From: a virus
Length of the DNA: 39,612 bases
IMG/VR virus record: IMGVR_UViG_3300022707_000822
Location: 1 to 39,612 of that record
Reading direction: 5' to 3' (one strand)
The translations under genes were made by a program, and so were the position numbers. This document shows positions 28,423 through 36,493 of the stretch, one piece after another (positions within the stretch are counted from its first letter, which is position 1; every line of letters starts with the position of its first letter). The notes beneath the pieces are model-generated. The model saw only the letters and a program-made list of their open reading frames with translations. It searched no databases and had not been told where the DNA came from.

Positions 28423-29427
28423 ATGGAAAATATTAACTTCGGACGCAGCTATAAGATTACCTTCGGGAAACCAGAGATACAAACCTCCGCTTATATAACA
28501 CAGGGCGCTGTGGTTGGTAAACTTCCTGCTCCAGATATTGAACATTCAGCTGTTACTATCCCTGCTGGTGATATAGTAAGTATAAGTAATTTAATCTCTG
28601 AAGGTAATGACCAAAGGGGATTTTTCTTTAAGTTCAATTCTATCAGGGGCGCATCTTCCTCTTCATCTAAAAAAGAAAGAACCACATTATCTCTTTATAA
28701 TCTTAATGATGAAAGTATTGGTATTTTACACCAAGAGGGTGTGAGAGTAATAATAGAGGCTGGGTACGATGATGTAACCAATGTTGTGTATGCTGGCGAA
28801 GTTGTTTCTATTTTACCAAAAACAGAAGGTCAGGATCAGATACAATTCATCACATTAAAAGATGGCTATTCCGATATAAAAAATACAAGGGTTAGTTTAG
28901 ATATAGACGAAAGCCTGAGCGCGGAAGATGCGTTAAAAGCATTAGTATCTACCTTCCCTACAGCCTCCATTGGAAATTTCTCATCAGAAACTTTGAAGAA
29001 TACTTTTATCACAGGTGGATTTAACTTCTATGGTAGGACAGAACTCCTTATTAATAAATTCTGCGAGAGATATGGACTTGTCTGGTCAAGATTTAATGGA
29101 GTTATCTCTGTAACAGAAGAACAACTTGTCCAAGGAACACCTAGTTATTTATTAGCTGAAAGAAATACTTTTACTATCGATGCAGACAATATTAAGAATA
29201 TTGATGCTTCGACATCAAATAAAGGTAAACTCTCTGATCAAAAGAATGTGAAACGAGGGGTAACATTATATACCTTCTTACTTCCCATAAGATTAGACCA
29301 ATTTTTTACTGTTCCAGAAGAAGCAAGCAAAGAGTTTGCAGGGACATATAAGATAACATCTATAGGGACTAACCTAGATAGTAGATTAGGTCCGTGGGAT
29401 ACTGTCTTAAAAGGAGAACCTTTATAG
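28423..29427 (+). CDS. Baseplate hub protein (334 aa)
   Basis: Beta-rich hub protein of the gp27/gpD structural class. The middle reads ERTTLSLYNLNDESIGIL, then GVRVIIEAGYDD and VYAGEVVSILPKT, the typical first barrel. An alpha/beta insert (SLSAEDALKALVSTFP) and SYLLAERNTFTID follow, and the protein ends FAGTYKITSIGTNLDSR. It should form the ring beneath the tube that holds the spike, whose gene overlaps this stop (TAGTG). The ribosome site is weak (GAGG 12 nt upstream). Confidence 0.7.
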   Translation: MENINFGRSYKITFGKPEIQTSAYITQGAVVGKLPAPDIEHSAVTIPAGDIVSISNLISEGNDQRGFFFKFNSIRGASSSSSKKERTTLSLYNLNDESIGILHQEGVRVIIEAGYDDVTNVVYAGEVVSILPKTEGQDQIQFITLKDGYSDIKNTRVSLDIDESLSAEDALKALVSTFPTASIGNFSSETLKNTFITGGFNFYGRTELLINKFCERYGLVWSRFNGVISVTEEQLVQGTPSYLLAERNTFTIDADNIKNIDASTSNKGKLSDQKNVKRGVTLYTFLLPIRLDQFFTVPEEASKEFAGTYKITSIGTNLDSRLGPWDTVLKGEPL

Positions 29428-30179
29428 TGACTAGTCAAAAAAGATCCTTAGATATAGGAATACCCTCAGTCCCCCAGTTGATCCAATCAGCTATTACAGA
29501 GTTCACAAAAGAAGATTTATATATAGGTATACCCGTAAAGGTAACGGATGTTTCTGAATATGAAAGTAAGCAAGTTGTTTCTGTACAACCCCTTATAAAT
29601 GATACGTATAAAGATGGAATCACTCTCACTGCACCAACATTAAGGTCTATATTTGTTAAGTTACCTAGTGGAGGTGGTTTTGCTATAAAACTCCCTATAG
29701 CTGTTGGAGATTTAGCTACATTACATTATTCTCACAGGGACATATCAACTTTTTTAGATGGCACAGGAAGCCCAGTAAACAACCCTATAGAGCGTTCTAT
29801 TGATATAAAAGACTGTTGGGTGACTCATGGCTTCGGTACGAGAAGTAATCATCAAAACCCCAGTGTGACAGACCTTATAATAAAGGGGCCGAATACTACA
29901 ATTACGATAACCCCAGATGGAATTCTAACAGCAGAAACATCTGGGCAATCAACCATTAAATCTTCTAAACATATTATTGATGCGCCAGAAACAGAGATTA
30001 CAGGGACATTGAAAGTTATAGGGGATGTTACCAATTTGGCAAATGTCGCCACAACAGGAACCACAACATCTGGTGTAATAGAAGCATCTACTTCTTTGAA
30101 GATAAATAATGTAGAAGTTAAAGATCATGTACATGGTGGTGTTACTTCTGGTGGATCAAATACTGCACCACTGCAATAA
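29427..30179 (+). CDS. Baseplate spike, Gp138/gpV-like, with HxH tip (250 aa)
   Basis: The start is GTG 29427, overlapping the previous TAG, with AAGGAG 11 bp upstream; a longer frame from 29394 lacks a site. An N-terminal OB-fold region (EDLYIGIPVKVTDVSEYESK, GGGFAIKLPIAVGDLATLHY) follows the Gp138_N pattern. A beta-prism-like repeat region (GTLKVIGDVTNLANVATTGT) follows it. The end, DHVHGGVTSGGS, carries HVH, the iron-binding HxH apex seen in spikes of P2 and phi92. The spike pierces the outer membrane on contraction, consistent with a Gram-negative host. Confidence 0.8.
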   Translation: MTSQKRSLDIGIPSVPQLIQSAITEFTKEDLYIGIPVKVTDVSEYESKQVVSVQPLINDTYKDGITLTAPTLRSIFVKLPSGGGFAIKLPIAVGDLATLHYSHRDISTFLDGTGSPVNNPIERSIDIKDCWVTHGFGTRSNHQNPSVTDLIIKGPNTTITITPDGILTAETSGQSTIKSSKHIIDAPETEITGTLKVIGDVTNLANVATTGTTTSGVIEASTSLKINNVEVKDHVHGGVTSGGSNTAPLQ

Positions 30180-30189
30180 GGAAAAATAA

Positions 30190-30609
30190 ATGGCTGATTT
30201 TAAGCTTGATACCTTAACTGGGGATTTAGATCTTGGCGTAAATAATGCCATAGGATTACAACTCCACACAAACTTCGGGGATGAAGCTGCACAAAGAATC
30301 AATCAAGCATTGAATATAAATATAGCAGAGTGGTTTGCAAATTCATTAGCTGGCATCCCTCTGATCGAGAATATAGAAGAAGGTATAGGGCAAGGACTTA
30401 GATACTTCCTAGGAGATAAGAATCCTAATACCCCTCAATTTATATTCTCTTCATTGAATAAATATATAACAGACTTAACTATTGTAACGAATTTTGTATC
30501 CTCCTCTTTTACATTTGATAACAAGACAAGAAAATTTAATTATACATTTACCGTAATAGTTACTAGCGGAGAAGAAATATCCTTCCCTTCGTTAATCATA
30601 GAAATTTAA
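30190..30609 (+). CDS. Baseplate wedge protein, gp25/W-like (139 aa)
   Basis: It begins with DTLTGDLDLGVNNAIGLQLH, then GDEAAQRINQALNINIAEWF and SLAGIPLIENIEEG, the order of a gp25-like/Mu gp46-type wedge protein: short strand, helix with QRI...L...EWF, then GIP. The C-terminal half is two strands (SSSFTFDNKTRKFNYTFTVI). It should trigger sheath contraction by polymerising like sheath at the baseplate. A receptor-binding gene follows directly instead of the usual J-like gene. Confidence 0.75.
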   Translation: MADFKLDTLTGDLDLGVNNAIGLQLHTNFGDEAAQRINQALNINIAEWFANSLAGIPLIENIEEGIGQGLRYFLGDKNPNTPQFIFSSLNKYITDLTIVTNFVSSSFTFDNKTRKFNYTFTVIVTSGEEISFPSLIIEI

Positions 30610-30621
30610 AGGAATTATAAG

Positions 30622-32637
30622 ATGGGAAGAAAATTAACAGATCTACCTGCGGTCAATATAGTAGCTGATACAGATAAGATGCTGATGCGCCAAGGTGCTA
30701 CATCTAAGCAAGTTGATTTCTCTAAGATTGTAGACAGATTAGATACTTCTTATACTAGATATGTAGATACTCTTGCAGATGCAATAGCCGATACTACAGC
30801 TAAAGTAGGGATGGTTTATATTGTTAAAGAACACACTGCAGGTAATGGTGGAGGTGCAGTTTGGGATGTTATAACAAAGGGAACAACAGTTGATGTTGAT
30901 CTACCTAATACATTTGACATTGCAGCTTCGACTGGAGATTTAACATTAGCTTTAAAATTGCGAGTGGAGTATTTTATTAACCCATCAATGATAGGAGGGG
31001 TTGCTTATAGAGGATTGAGGTCAGGCGAACCTTCAAGTATCACGCAAATAAATAGAGCATATCAGATTTCTTTTAATGAAGGCGTTCCGTTAACATTTGG
31101 AGGTCTTAATAATAAATTTTTCGTAGATGACGAATTTAAAATTAACCATAATTTCTTTAAATTTGATGGTGGCATTCTTGAGTGCCTTCCTACTTACACC
31201 GGAGTAGTATTACGGCTGGGTACTTTAGATCCCTTGGAAGCTATTGACGACAGTGTTGGCGGTAGTTTAAAATTTCAGACTACGTTAGAAAATGATGCTA
31301 CAAAAACACGAGCGGAAAAAGAAGGAAATTATATAGGAGTATTGCACGACACTGCCAAAAGACCAGTATTCAATGTTCATCTGGATTCACTCTTTATAAT
31401 GAGGCCAGATGTCGCGCTTCAATGGGATGGTGGTGATGGCTCTGGAAACGACTTTTCAACTACTGTTATTTACAATAATTTAAGCATTCTTGGTTATAAG
31501 ACAGGCATTCAGGTATTGGCTACAGCTGGTATCGTCGGCGAAAATCAATTAAATAATTGTGTATTCTTAAATCAAAGAACAACGCCGGGAGCTAAGCTTT
31601 TTGATATAAGAAAAGGCACTAGTTTTATGGTTAACGATTGCTACCATTGGAATGATGGCGATCAAACATTCCAGTTATTCGACATAACAGTAGCGTCTAG
31701 AATGGCAGTTATATCTATCAATGGTGGTTATTGGGAAGCGGATGCCAACGCTTTTATAAACTCTCAGGTTGCAATTAATGGTAATCTAAAAATAACGAGC
31801 AAGCCGGGAAGTACTCCTTCTGCACAAAGTATTATATTTCAACCAAATGTTACGAGTGGACAGGTTGATAACCTGATTGCTAGTGAATTTGCATACTGGA
31901 TTAAAATCGGAGGCGCAACTGTTAGCTCTCCAGTGAGCTACTTTCAAGGCCGACCTATGAGCACTCTGAATGGTATAATACGCTACGACATAGGGGCAGA
32001 ATTTAGATTTGCAGAATCAAAAGGCTTTACATTTAGTTGTTGGATGGAACCGGACACAGCGTCAACAGCTTCAATAGATATCCAGATAACCTATGGAGAC
32101 GCAACATCAGATACGTTCAGCTCTGGTTTTGCAATATCAAACGGAGTTCCTCAATTAATCGGCGTAGACGTTACACCTACAGGACTAGATGCGGGAAAAG
32201 TCCCAACTCGAATTTTGGTAACAGTAAGTTCAGGGTCAGGAACTTCACTAATTGGTATACCAGTGATTTCGCTAACACCTTTGATGCCACTTTATAATGT
32301 TCCTCTTGCAGAAAATGGTTTGCCGAAACTTTTTTATAACACATTTGCTGATGGAGATGCCACGCCAAAGATCAGAGATAGTTACTGGCACGAAACGGCC
32401 AATACTTCAGCGACAACATTAACTGATTTTGATGACGGATTTGTCGGCCAGGAAATTTACATAAAAGTTAAAGACGCTAATACTAGCATTGACTTAACTA
32501 GTGCAGGTAATATTAGAGGCAACAATCCTACTGGAGGAATATCTGTTTTTCCTTTAGGATTGTCGGATGTTATTAAATGTGAAAAAGATATCGAGGGGCG
32601 ATGGTATTGCAATATAATGCGCGGCGCTGGATTATAA
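30622..32637 (+). CDS. Tailspike/receptor-binding protein 1 (671 aa)
   Basis: Residues 1-83 form an attachment domain (MGRKLTDLPAVNIV, then YTRYVDTLADAIADTTAKVG at 44). Over a 40-residue block it shares 32 of 40 residues with the partial protein at the right edge. The body (about 110-530) is rich in short strands with Gly/Asn turns and polar repeats (INGGYWEADANAFINSQVAI), fitting a right-handed beta-helix. A C-terminal beta-sandwich-like part (FTFSCWMEPDTAS) and a compact end (CEKDIEGRWYCNIM) follow. It probably binds or cleaves a host surface polysaccharide. Its location between the gp25-like and J-like genes is unusual and suggests insertion. Confidence 0.72.
   Translation: MGRKLTDLPAVNIVADTDKMLMRQGATSKQVDFSKIVDRLDTSYTRYVDTLADAIADTTAKVGMVYIVKEHTAGNGGGAVWDVITKGTTVDVDLPNTFDIAASTGDLTLALKLRVEYFINPSMIGGVAYRGLRSGEPSSITQINRAYQISFNEGVPLTFGGLNNKFFVDDEFKINHNFFKFDGGILECLPTYTGVVLRLGTLDPLEAIDDSVGGSLKFQTTLENDATKTRAEKEGNYIGVLHDTAKRPVFNVHLDSLFIMRPDVALQWDGGDGSGNDFSTTVIYNNLSILGYKTGIQVLATAGIVGENQLNNCVFLNQRTTPGAKLFDIRKGTSFMVNDCYHWNDGDQTFQLFDITVASRMAVISINGGYWEADANAFINSQVAINGNLKITSKPGSTPSAQSIIFQPNVTSGQVDNLIASEFAYWIKIGGATVSSPVSYFQGRPMSTLNGIIRYDIGAEFRFAESKGFTFSCWMEPDTASTASIDIQITYGDATSDTFSSGFAISNGVPQLIGVDVTPTGLDAGKVPTRILVTVSSGSGTSLIGIPVISLTPLMPLYNVPLAENGLPKLFYNTFADGDATPKIRDSYWHETANTSATTLTDFDDGFVGQEIYIKVKDANTSIDLTSAGNIRGNNPTGGISVFPLGLSDVIKCEKDIEGRWYCNIMRGAGL
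30751..30870 (+). repeat. Attachment-domain block, copy 1
   Basis: Codes for residues 44-83 of receptor-binding protein 1. It matches positions 38787-38906 at 32 of 40 encoded residues and clearly at DNA level, so the two genes share a module by duplication or recombination. Confidence 0.85.
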
Positions 32638-32691
32638 CTCAAACAAAGTTCCCATAAGGGTTTAAAATATAAGATATAGACGAGGAAAATC

Positions 32692-34134
32692 ATGAGTAGT
32701 GGCGTTAACCCAACAGGCTTTACCCCTAAAACCTTCCAAGAATTGTTAGACGATATCACAACAAGAGCTAACGATCCAGCATTCTTTGGAGTAGAATTTC
32801 CTACAACACCAGATTCTGTTTTTGGGATATTAGCTAGTGTTATGGCATCCCAATTTAAAGATCAATGGGACCTATCATCTAATGTAGCAGACCAGCAAAA
32901 CAGGGATAAAGCAGAAGGTAAGTTTCTAGATGACTTAGCAGCTCTTGTAGGCCTCACTAGGCTACTTTCCGTAGGAAGTAATGGTGACCTATTATTTACA
33001 GGAACACAAGGCACTACAGTCCCTGTACAGACCCCTGTGCAAGACTCAGACGGTGGATCAGTCCTCACACAGAACGTTTTAACGCTTAACAGAGCATTGT
33101 GTTATAATTCAACTTTCTCTGTTAAAAATTTACTTAATAACCAGCTCTATACATTAAATATTGAATCTGATGTATGGCAAATAACTTCTGATGCTTCTGC
33201 TACTAAATTAGAAATAGCATCCTCGTTTGTGACATTGATTGGTGCTCAGGATGATTACACAGCAACTTTAGGTACTGATCCAGAGACTGTCTTAATCACA
33301 TTAAACACTTTCAATAACATTCTTACTACAACTAACGACTTAAACCTAAATTTAGATTCTGTTTCAAATCTTACTAATGCAGTTGCAATAGAACTTGGGC
33401 CATTACAGTTCTTAGCGAACACCCTTACTAATCTGTTATCCACTCTTCCCAACATTTCAGCTGTAACTAATCTATCTGATTTTTCTTTAGGCAGATTAGA
33501 AGAGACAGACTCAGAACTTAGAACAAGGATGGCTTTAAGGGAACAGAGTACGGGGACAGCCACCAAGCCTTCTATAGAAGCCAGTATTAGCGAGTTATCT
33601 GGCGTTGGAAGTACATTGGTAGTAGAGAACGTCACATTCTTTGTAGACGGTGATGGCAGGCCTCCTAAGAGCTACGAGGTGTTTGTAGAAGGTGGTTCAG
33701 AAGATGATATAGCTGAGGAAGTTTTTAGAACAAAACCAGCAGGCATGGAAACAGACGGCGATATCACCAAGATAGTTATCGATCTGAATGGAGATCAACA
33801 AGCAGTTAAATTCTCTAGATTCCTCATTAAATTTGCACATATCCGAATTACTTACATTATAAATGTAGAAGAGGTGTTCCCCTCTAATGGAGAAGACCTT
33901 ATAAAGCAAGCTGTGGTTGAAACAGGGAATGCGTTAAAACGAGGGGAAGACCTTGAACCAACTAAATTCTTTGGTAACATATACGACAAAGTAGAAGGAG
34001 TATTTGTTACACTTATAGAAGTTGCTATAACCAATTTAGCAGGAGACACCCCTACTTTTCAAAGCACAAGAATTCCTGTAGCCAATACCACTGATCTTGA
34101 TTTTAATGTCAGCAGAGTACTTGTATCAACATAA
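32692..34134 (+). CDS. Baseplate J-like protein (480 aa)
   Basis: Features of baseplate protein J are an N-terminal FTPKTFQELLDDITTRANDP, the segment VMASQFKDQWDLSSNVADQQ, EGKFLDDLAALVGLTR, then a beta-rich central insert and the conserved LEETDSELRTRMALREQ with STGTATKPSIEASIS. A C-terminal DFNVSRV end closes the fold. J-like wedges hold the fibres and form the baseplate outer ring with gp25-like and I-like proteins, both encoded nearby. Confidence 0.8.
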   Translation: MSSGVNPTGFTPKTFQELLDDITTRANDPAFFGVEFPTTPDSVFGILASVMASQFKDQWDLSSNVADQQNRDKAEGKFLDDLAALVGLTRLLSVGSNGDLLFTGTQGTTVPVQTPVQDSDGGSVLTQNVLTLNRALCYNSTFSVKNLLNNQLYTLNIESDVWQITSDASATKLEIASSFVTLIGAQDDYTATLGTDPETVLITLNTFNNILTTTNDLNLNLDSVSNLTNAVAIELGPLQFLANTLTNLLSTLPNISAVTNLSDFSLGRLEETDSELRTRMALREQSTGTATKPSIEASISELSGVGSTLVVENVTFFVDGDGRPPKSYEVFVEGGSEDDIAEEVFRTKPAGMETDGDITKIVIDLNGDQQAVKFSRFLIKFAHIRITYIINVEEVFPSNGEDLIKQAVVETGNALKRGEDLEPTKFFGNIYDKVEGVFVTLIEVAITNLAGDTPTFQSTRIPVANTTDLDFNVSRVLVST

Positions 34135-34143
34135 GGATTTATA

Positions 34144-34959
34144 ATGTTACCTGTAGAAATAAATCAGATTGATAAAGGTATTGACAGAGTAATAACAGTA
34201 CTCAAGGAAAAGGAAAATTTCAAGAAGCTGTTAGAGATATTTACCACTGAAACACAGGAATTAGAAGAACAAAATATCCTTCTAGCCGATCAGAAGAATA
34301 TCGCAATAGCAGAAGGGGAATGGCTTAATTTTATAGGTCTGATAGTTGGTGAGGACAGACAGGGTAAGAATGATGTAGATTATAGATCAGCAATAAATAC
34401 TAGAATTGGTATTAATACTTCTGATGCCACCCCAAATAATATCATATCACTCACCAAACAGCATACAGGTTCTTCTAGTTCAAAGATAATAGAGTATTAC
34501 CCAGCATCATTTTTTTCTGTGGTAACAGGAAGCGTAGGATTAGACACAGGATTATTTGATCTTGTGCAAGGAACTAAACCAGCTGGCGTTAGTGCTGAGG
34601 TAGTTAGTAATTTAGGCGGAACCAGATTCCTACCAGCATGGCTTAATTCAGCATCACAAACAACAGTAGAAGATGATTTTCTATTAGATGCTGGTGATGA
34701 ACTTCTTTTTGATGATGGATTAGATCCTCTTGATTTCTTAGAAATATTAATAGCCCCTGAAGATATTTTCGCTACAGACCCTGATTTGGCTATATTAGCT
34801 TGGATAGAAGAAACCCCTTTTGAAGTAAATAATGCAGGAAATATAGAGCCTTTAGATTTATCTGTAGGCGGTACTTTAACAGTAGTTACAGTAACACCAC
34901 CAGTAATTCCTCAAGGATTGCTTGCCCAAGTAATAACACAAGATACCATAGCCTTGTAG
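34144..34959 (+). CDS. Baseplate I-like/DUF2612-like protein (271 aa)
   Basis: It opens with DRVITVLKEKENFKKLLEIF, ALADQ-type helix NILLADQKNIAIAEGEWLNF and IGLIVGEDRQGKNDVDYRSA, the layout of DUF2612-like phage tail proteins which follow J-like genes. The second half is acidic (EDDFLLDAGDELLFDDGLDP). It probably connects the J ring to the collar-type fibre encoded 21 bp downstream. Confidence 0.65.
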   Translation: MLPVEINQIDKGIDRVITVLKEKENFKKLLEIFTTETQELEEQNILLADQKNIAIAEGEWLNFIGLIVGEDRQGKNDVDYRSAINTRIGINTSDATPNNIISLTKQHTGSSSSKIIEYYPASFFSVVTGSVGLDTGLFDLVQGTKPAGVSAEVVSNLGGTRFLPAWLNSASQTTVEDDFLLDAGDELLFDDGLDPLDFLEILIAPEDIFATDPDLAILAWIEETPFEVNNAGNIEPLDLSVGGTLTVVTVTPPVIPQGLLAQVITQDTIAL

Positions 34960-34980
34960 GGCTTTATAGGAGATAAACAC

Positions 34981-35724
34981 ATGGCATTTAGAGATGATTT
35001 AAGAATATGGGCAACGACTTTAGATATAGACGTAGTAACAAACACCCCTCAAAGATTAACATTAAGTGACGATTTGTGGGATAAAGGTTGGTTAAGAGAT
35101 AATCCTGTAGCAGCACAACATATTAATGAATTATTTTTTATAATTACGGGTGCATTAAAAGATGAAACCTTAGTACCAGCTAATAATTTAAGCGATGTAA
35201 CTAATGCTGCGACAGCTAGAACTAATCTAGATACTTATACTAAATCTCTTAATTTATCAGATATACCAAATGCTGCAACTGCAAGAACAAATCTAGGAGT
35301 TAATACTTTAACAGAAGTGCTAGAGGCTGTCTACCCTGTAGGATCTATTTACACTGTCACAGGTACTGCTATTAATCCCGGAACATTATTAGGGATTGGC
35401 ACATGGACAGCGTTTGGTGAAGGTAGGGTATTAATTGGTGTTGGTACAGGTACTGTTGATGCTAATGGAGACGCTTTAACTGTAACAGATGGCGCAACAG
35501 CTGGTGAGGTAAATCATACACTCACCGAAGCAGAGATGCCATCACATACTCATCCTCAAAATGGTAGCGCGGATACCGGGGCAAATTTTGGGTATCAAAT
35601 GGATTCAAATAATACAGCAGCAAATCCATCTACTAATGTGATTACTTCAGCTACAGGCGGGGATGCTGCACATAATAATACCCAAGCATATATTGGTGTT
35701 TTCATGTATAGGCGTATATCTTAA
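34981..35724 (+). CDS. Collar-domain tail fibre (247 aa)
   Basis: The middle has two copies of a short unit, NNLSDVTNAATARTNL and LNLSDIPNAATARTNL, a repeat common to tail fibres. The C-terminal part has the phage collar layout: VYPVGSIYTVTG, TAFGEGRVLIGVGTG, GEVNHTLTEAEMPSHTHPQ and the end AYIGVFMYRRIS. Collar proteins form trimeric fibres that contact the host. It is the first fibre gene behind the baseplate genes. Confidence 0.8.
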   Translation: MAFRDDLRIWATTLDIDVVTNTPQRLTLSDDLWDKGWLRDNPVAAQHINELFFIITGALKDETLVPANNLSDVTNAATARTNLDTYTKSLNLSDIPNAATARTNLGVNTLTEVLEAVYPVGSIYTVTGTAINPGTLLGIGTWTAFGEGRVLIGVGTGTVDANGDALTVTDGATAGEVNHTLTEAEMPSHTHPQNGSADTGANFGYQMDSNNTAANPSTNVITSATGGDAAHNNTQAYIGVFMYRRIS

Positions 35725-35793
35725 ATATAAACAACTTACATATAATCTAAATAATATTTCATAGAAAATAATAACAATAAGAAGTGATGGATC

Positions 35794-36051
35794 ATGGGCA
35801 ATATTGAGATTAGTGCATTAATAAAATATCTTTGGGCAGCTTTCATACCAGTAGCGATGAAGGGTTGGGCGATTATAGATACAAGATTTACAGATACAGA
35901 AAAACGAGTGGAAAGTTTAGTAAAAGATCAATCAGAGATTAAAACTTCTGTCAGAGTATTGATAGAGCGATCAGAGAATCAAGAAAAAACATTACAACGT
36001 ATAGAAGAATTGCTAATGAAACATTTATTAGCAGAAAGAAAAGATAAATAA
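35794..36051 (+). CDS. Small membrane-anchored coiled-coil protein (85 aa)
   Basis: A hydrophobic segment at about residues 8-27 (ALIKYLWAAFIPVAMKGWAI) is followed by a charged helical stretch (RVESLVKDQSEIKTSVRVLI, then ERSENQEKTLQRIEELLMKH). The layout is like the small protein at 3375-3650 and like phage lysis accessory proteins. It sits between fibre genes, so a virion role is also possible. Confidence 0.5.
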   Translation: MGNIEISALIKYLWAAFIPVAMKGWAIIDTRFTDTEKRVESLVKDQSEIKTSVRVLIERSENQEKTLQRIEELLMKHLLAERKDK

Positions 36052-36063
36052 AAAGGTAATATT

Positions 36064-36492
36064 ATGGCGCAAGGCGATCTAACAATTTTTGATGAGGCAA
36101 AGCTTGCTCTCCTCAATGGAACACATGATTTAGATACACATGTTATCAAGGTGATGTTTATTAGCAACGCCGTGGTACCTACCGCAGCTGATACAACACC
36201 AGCTAAAGCAGATTACACAGAAGTATCTGGTGGCAACTTTGTCGCTGGAGGTGATACGATGACAGTATCTTTAACAGAAGCAGCTGGTACAGTAACTTAT
36301 GATTTCACCACCAACATATCTAATGCCAAAAATGCAAGTAACCCTACCAATGTGTATTATGCTGTCATATACAATGATACTGATGCAGGAAAGGCCGCGT
36401 TAGGGTTTGTCGAAATAGATGTAGCTGGAGCTGATGGTACTGCAGGTTTAATTAGTTTAACATGGGGCGCGAATTTCTTTACGCTAAGTTAA
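36064..36492 (+). CDS. Putative virion structural protein (142 aa)
   Basis: Beta-rich and Ala/Thr-rich; it opens MAQGDLTIFDEAKLALLNGT and has KVMFISNAVVPTAADTTPA, GGNFVAGGDTMTVSLTEAA and a closing GLISLTWGANFFTLS. This layout is common among small structural proteins of tailed phages and prophages. Located in the fibre cluster and 1 bp before the repeat protein, it may form its base. Role inferred. Confidence 0.6.
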   Translation: MAQGDLTIFDEAKLALLNGTHDLDTHVIKVMFISNAVVPTAADTTPAKADYTEVSGGNFVAGGDTMTVSLTEAAGTVTYDFTTNISNAKNASNPTNVYYAVIYNDTDAGKAALGFVEIDVAGADGTAGLISLTWGANFFTLS

Positions 36493-36493
36493 G

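Noticed and set aside
35725-35793. CRISPR-like or regulatory repeats in AT-rich gaps
   Set aside because: Only simple AT-rich sequence is present. No regularly spaced repeats were seen here or elsewhere.
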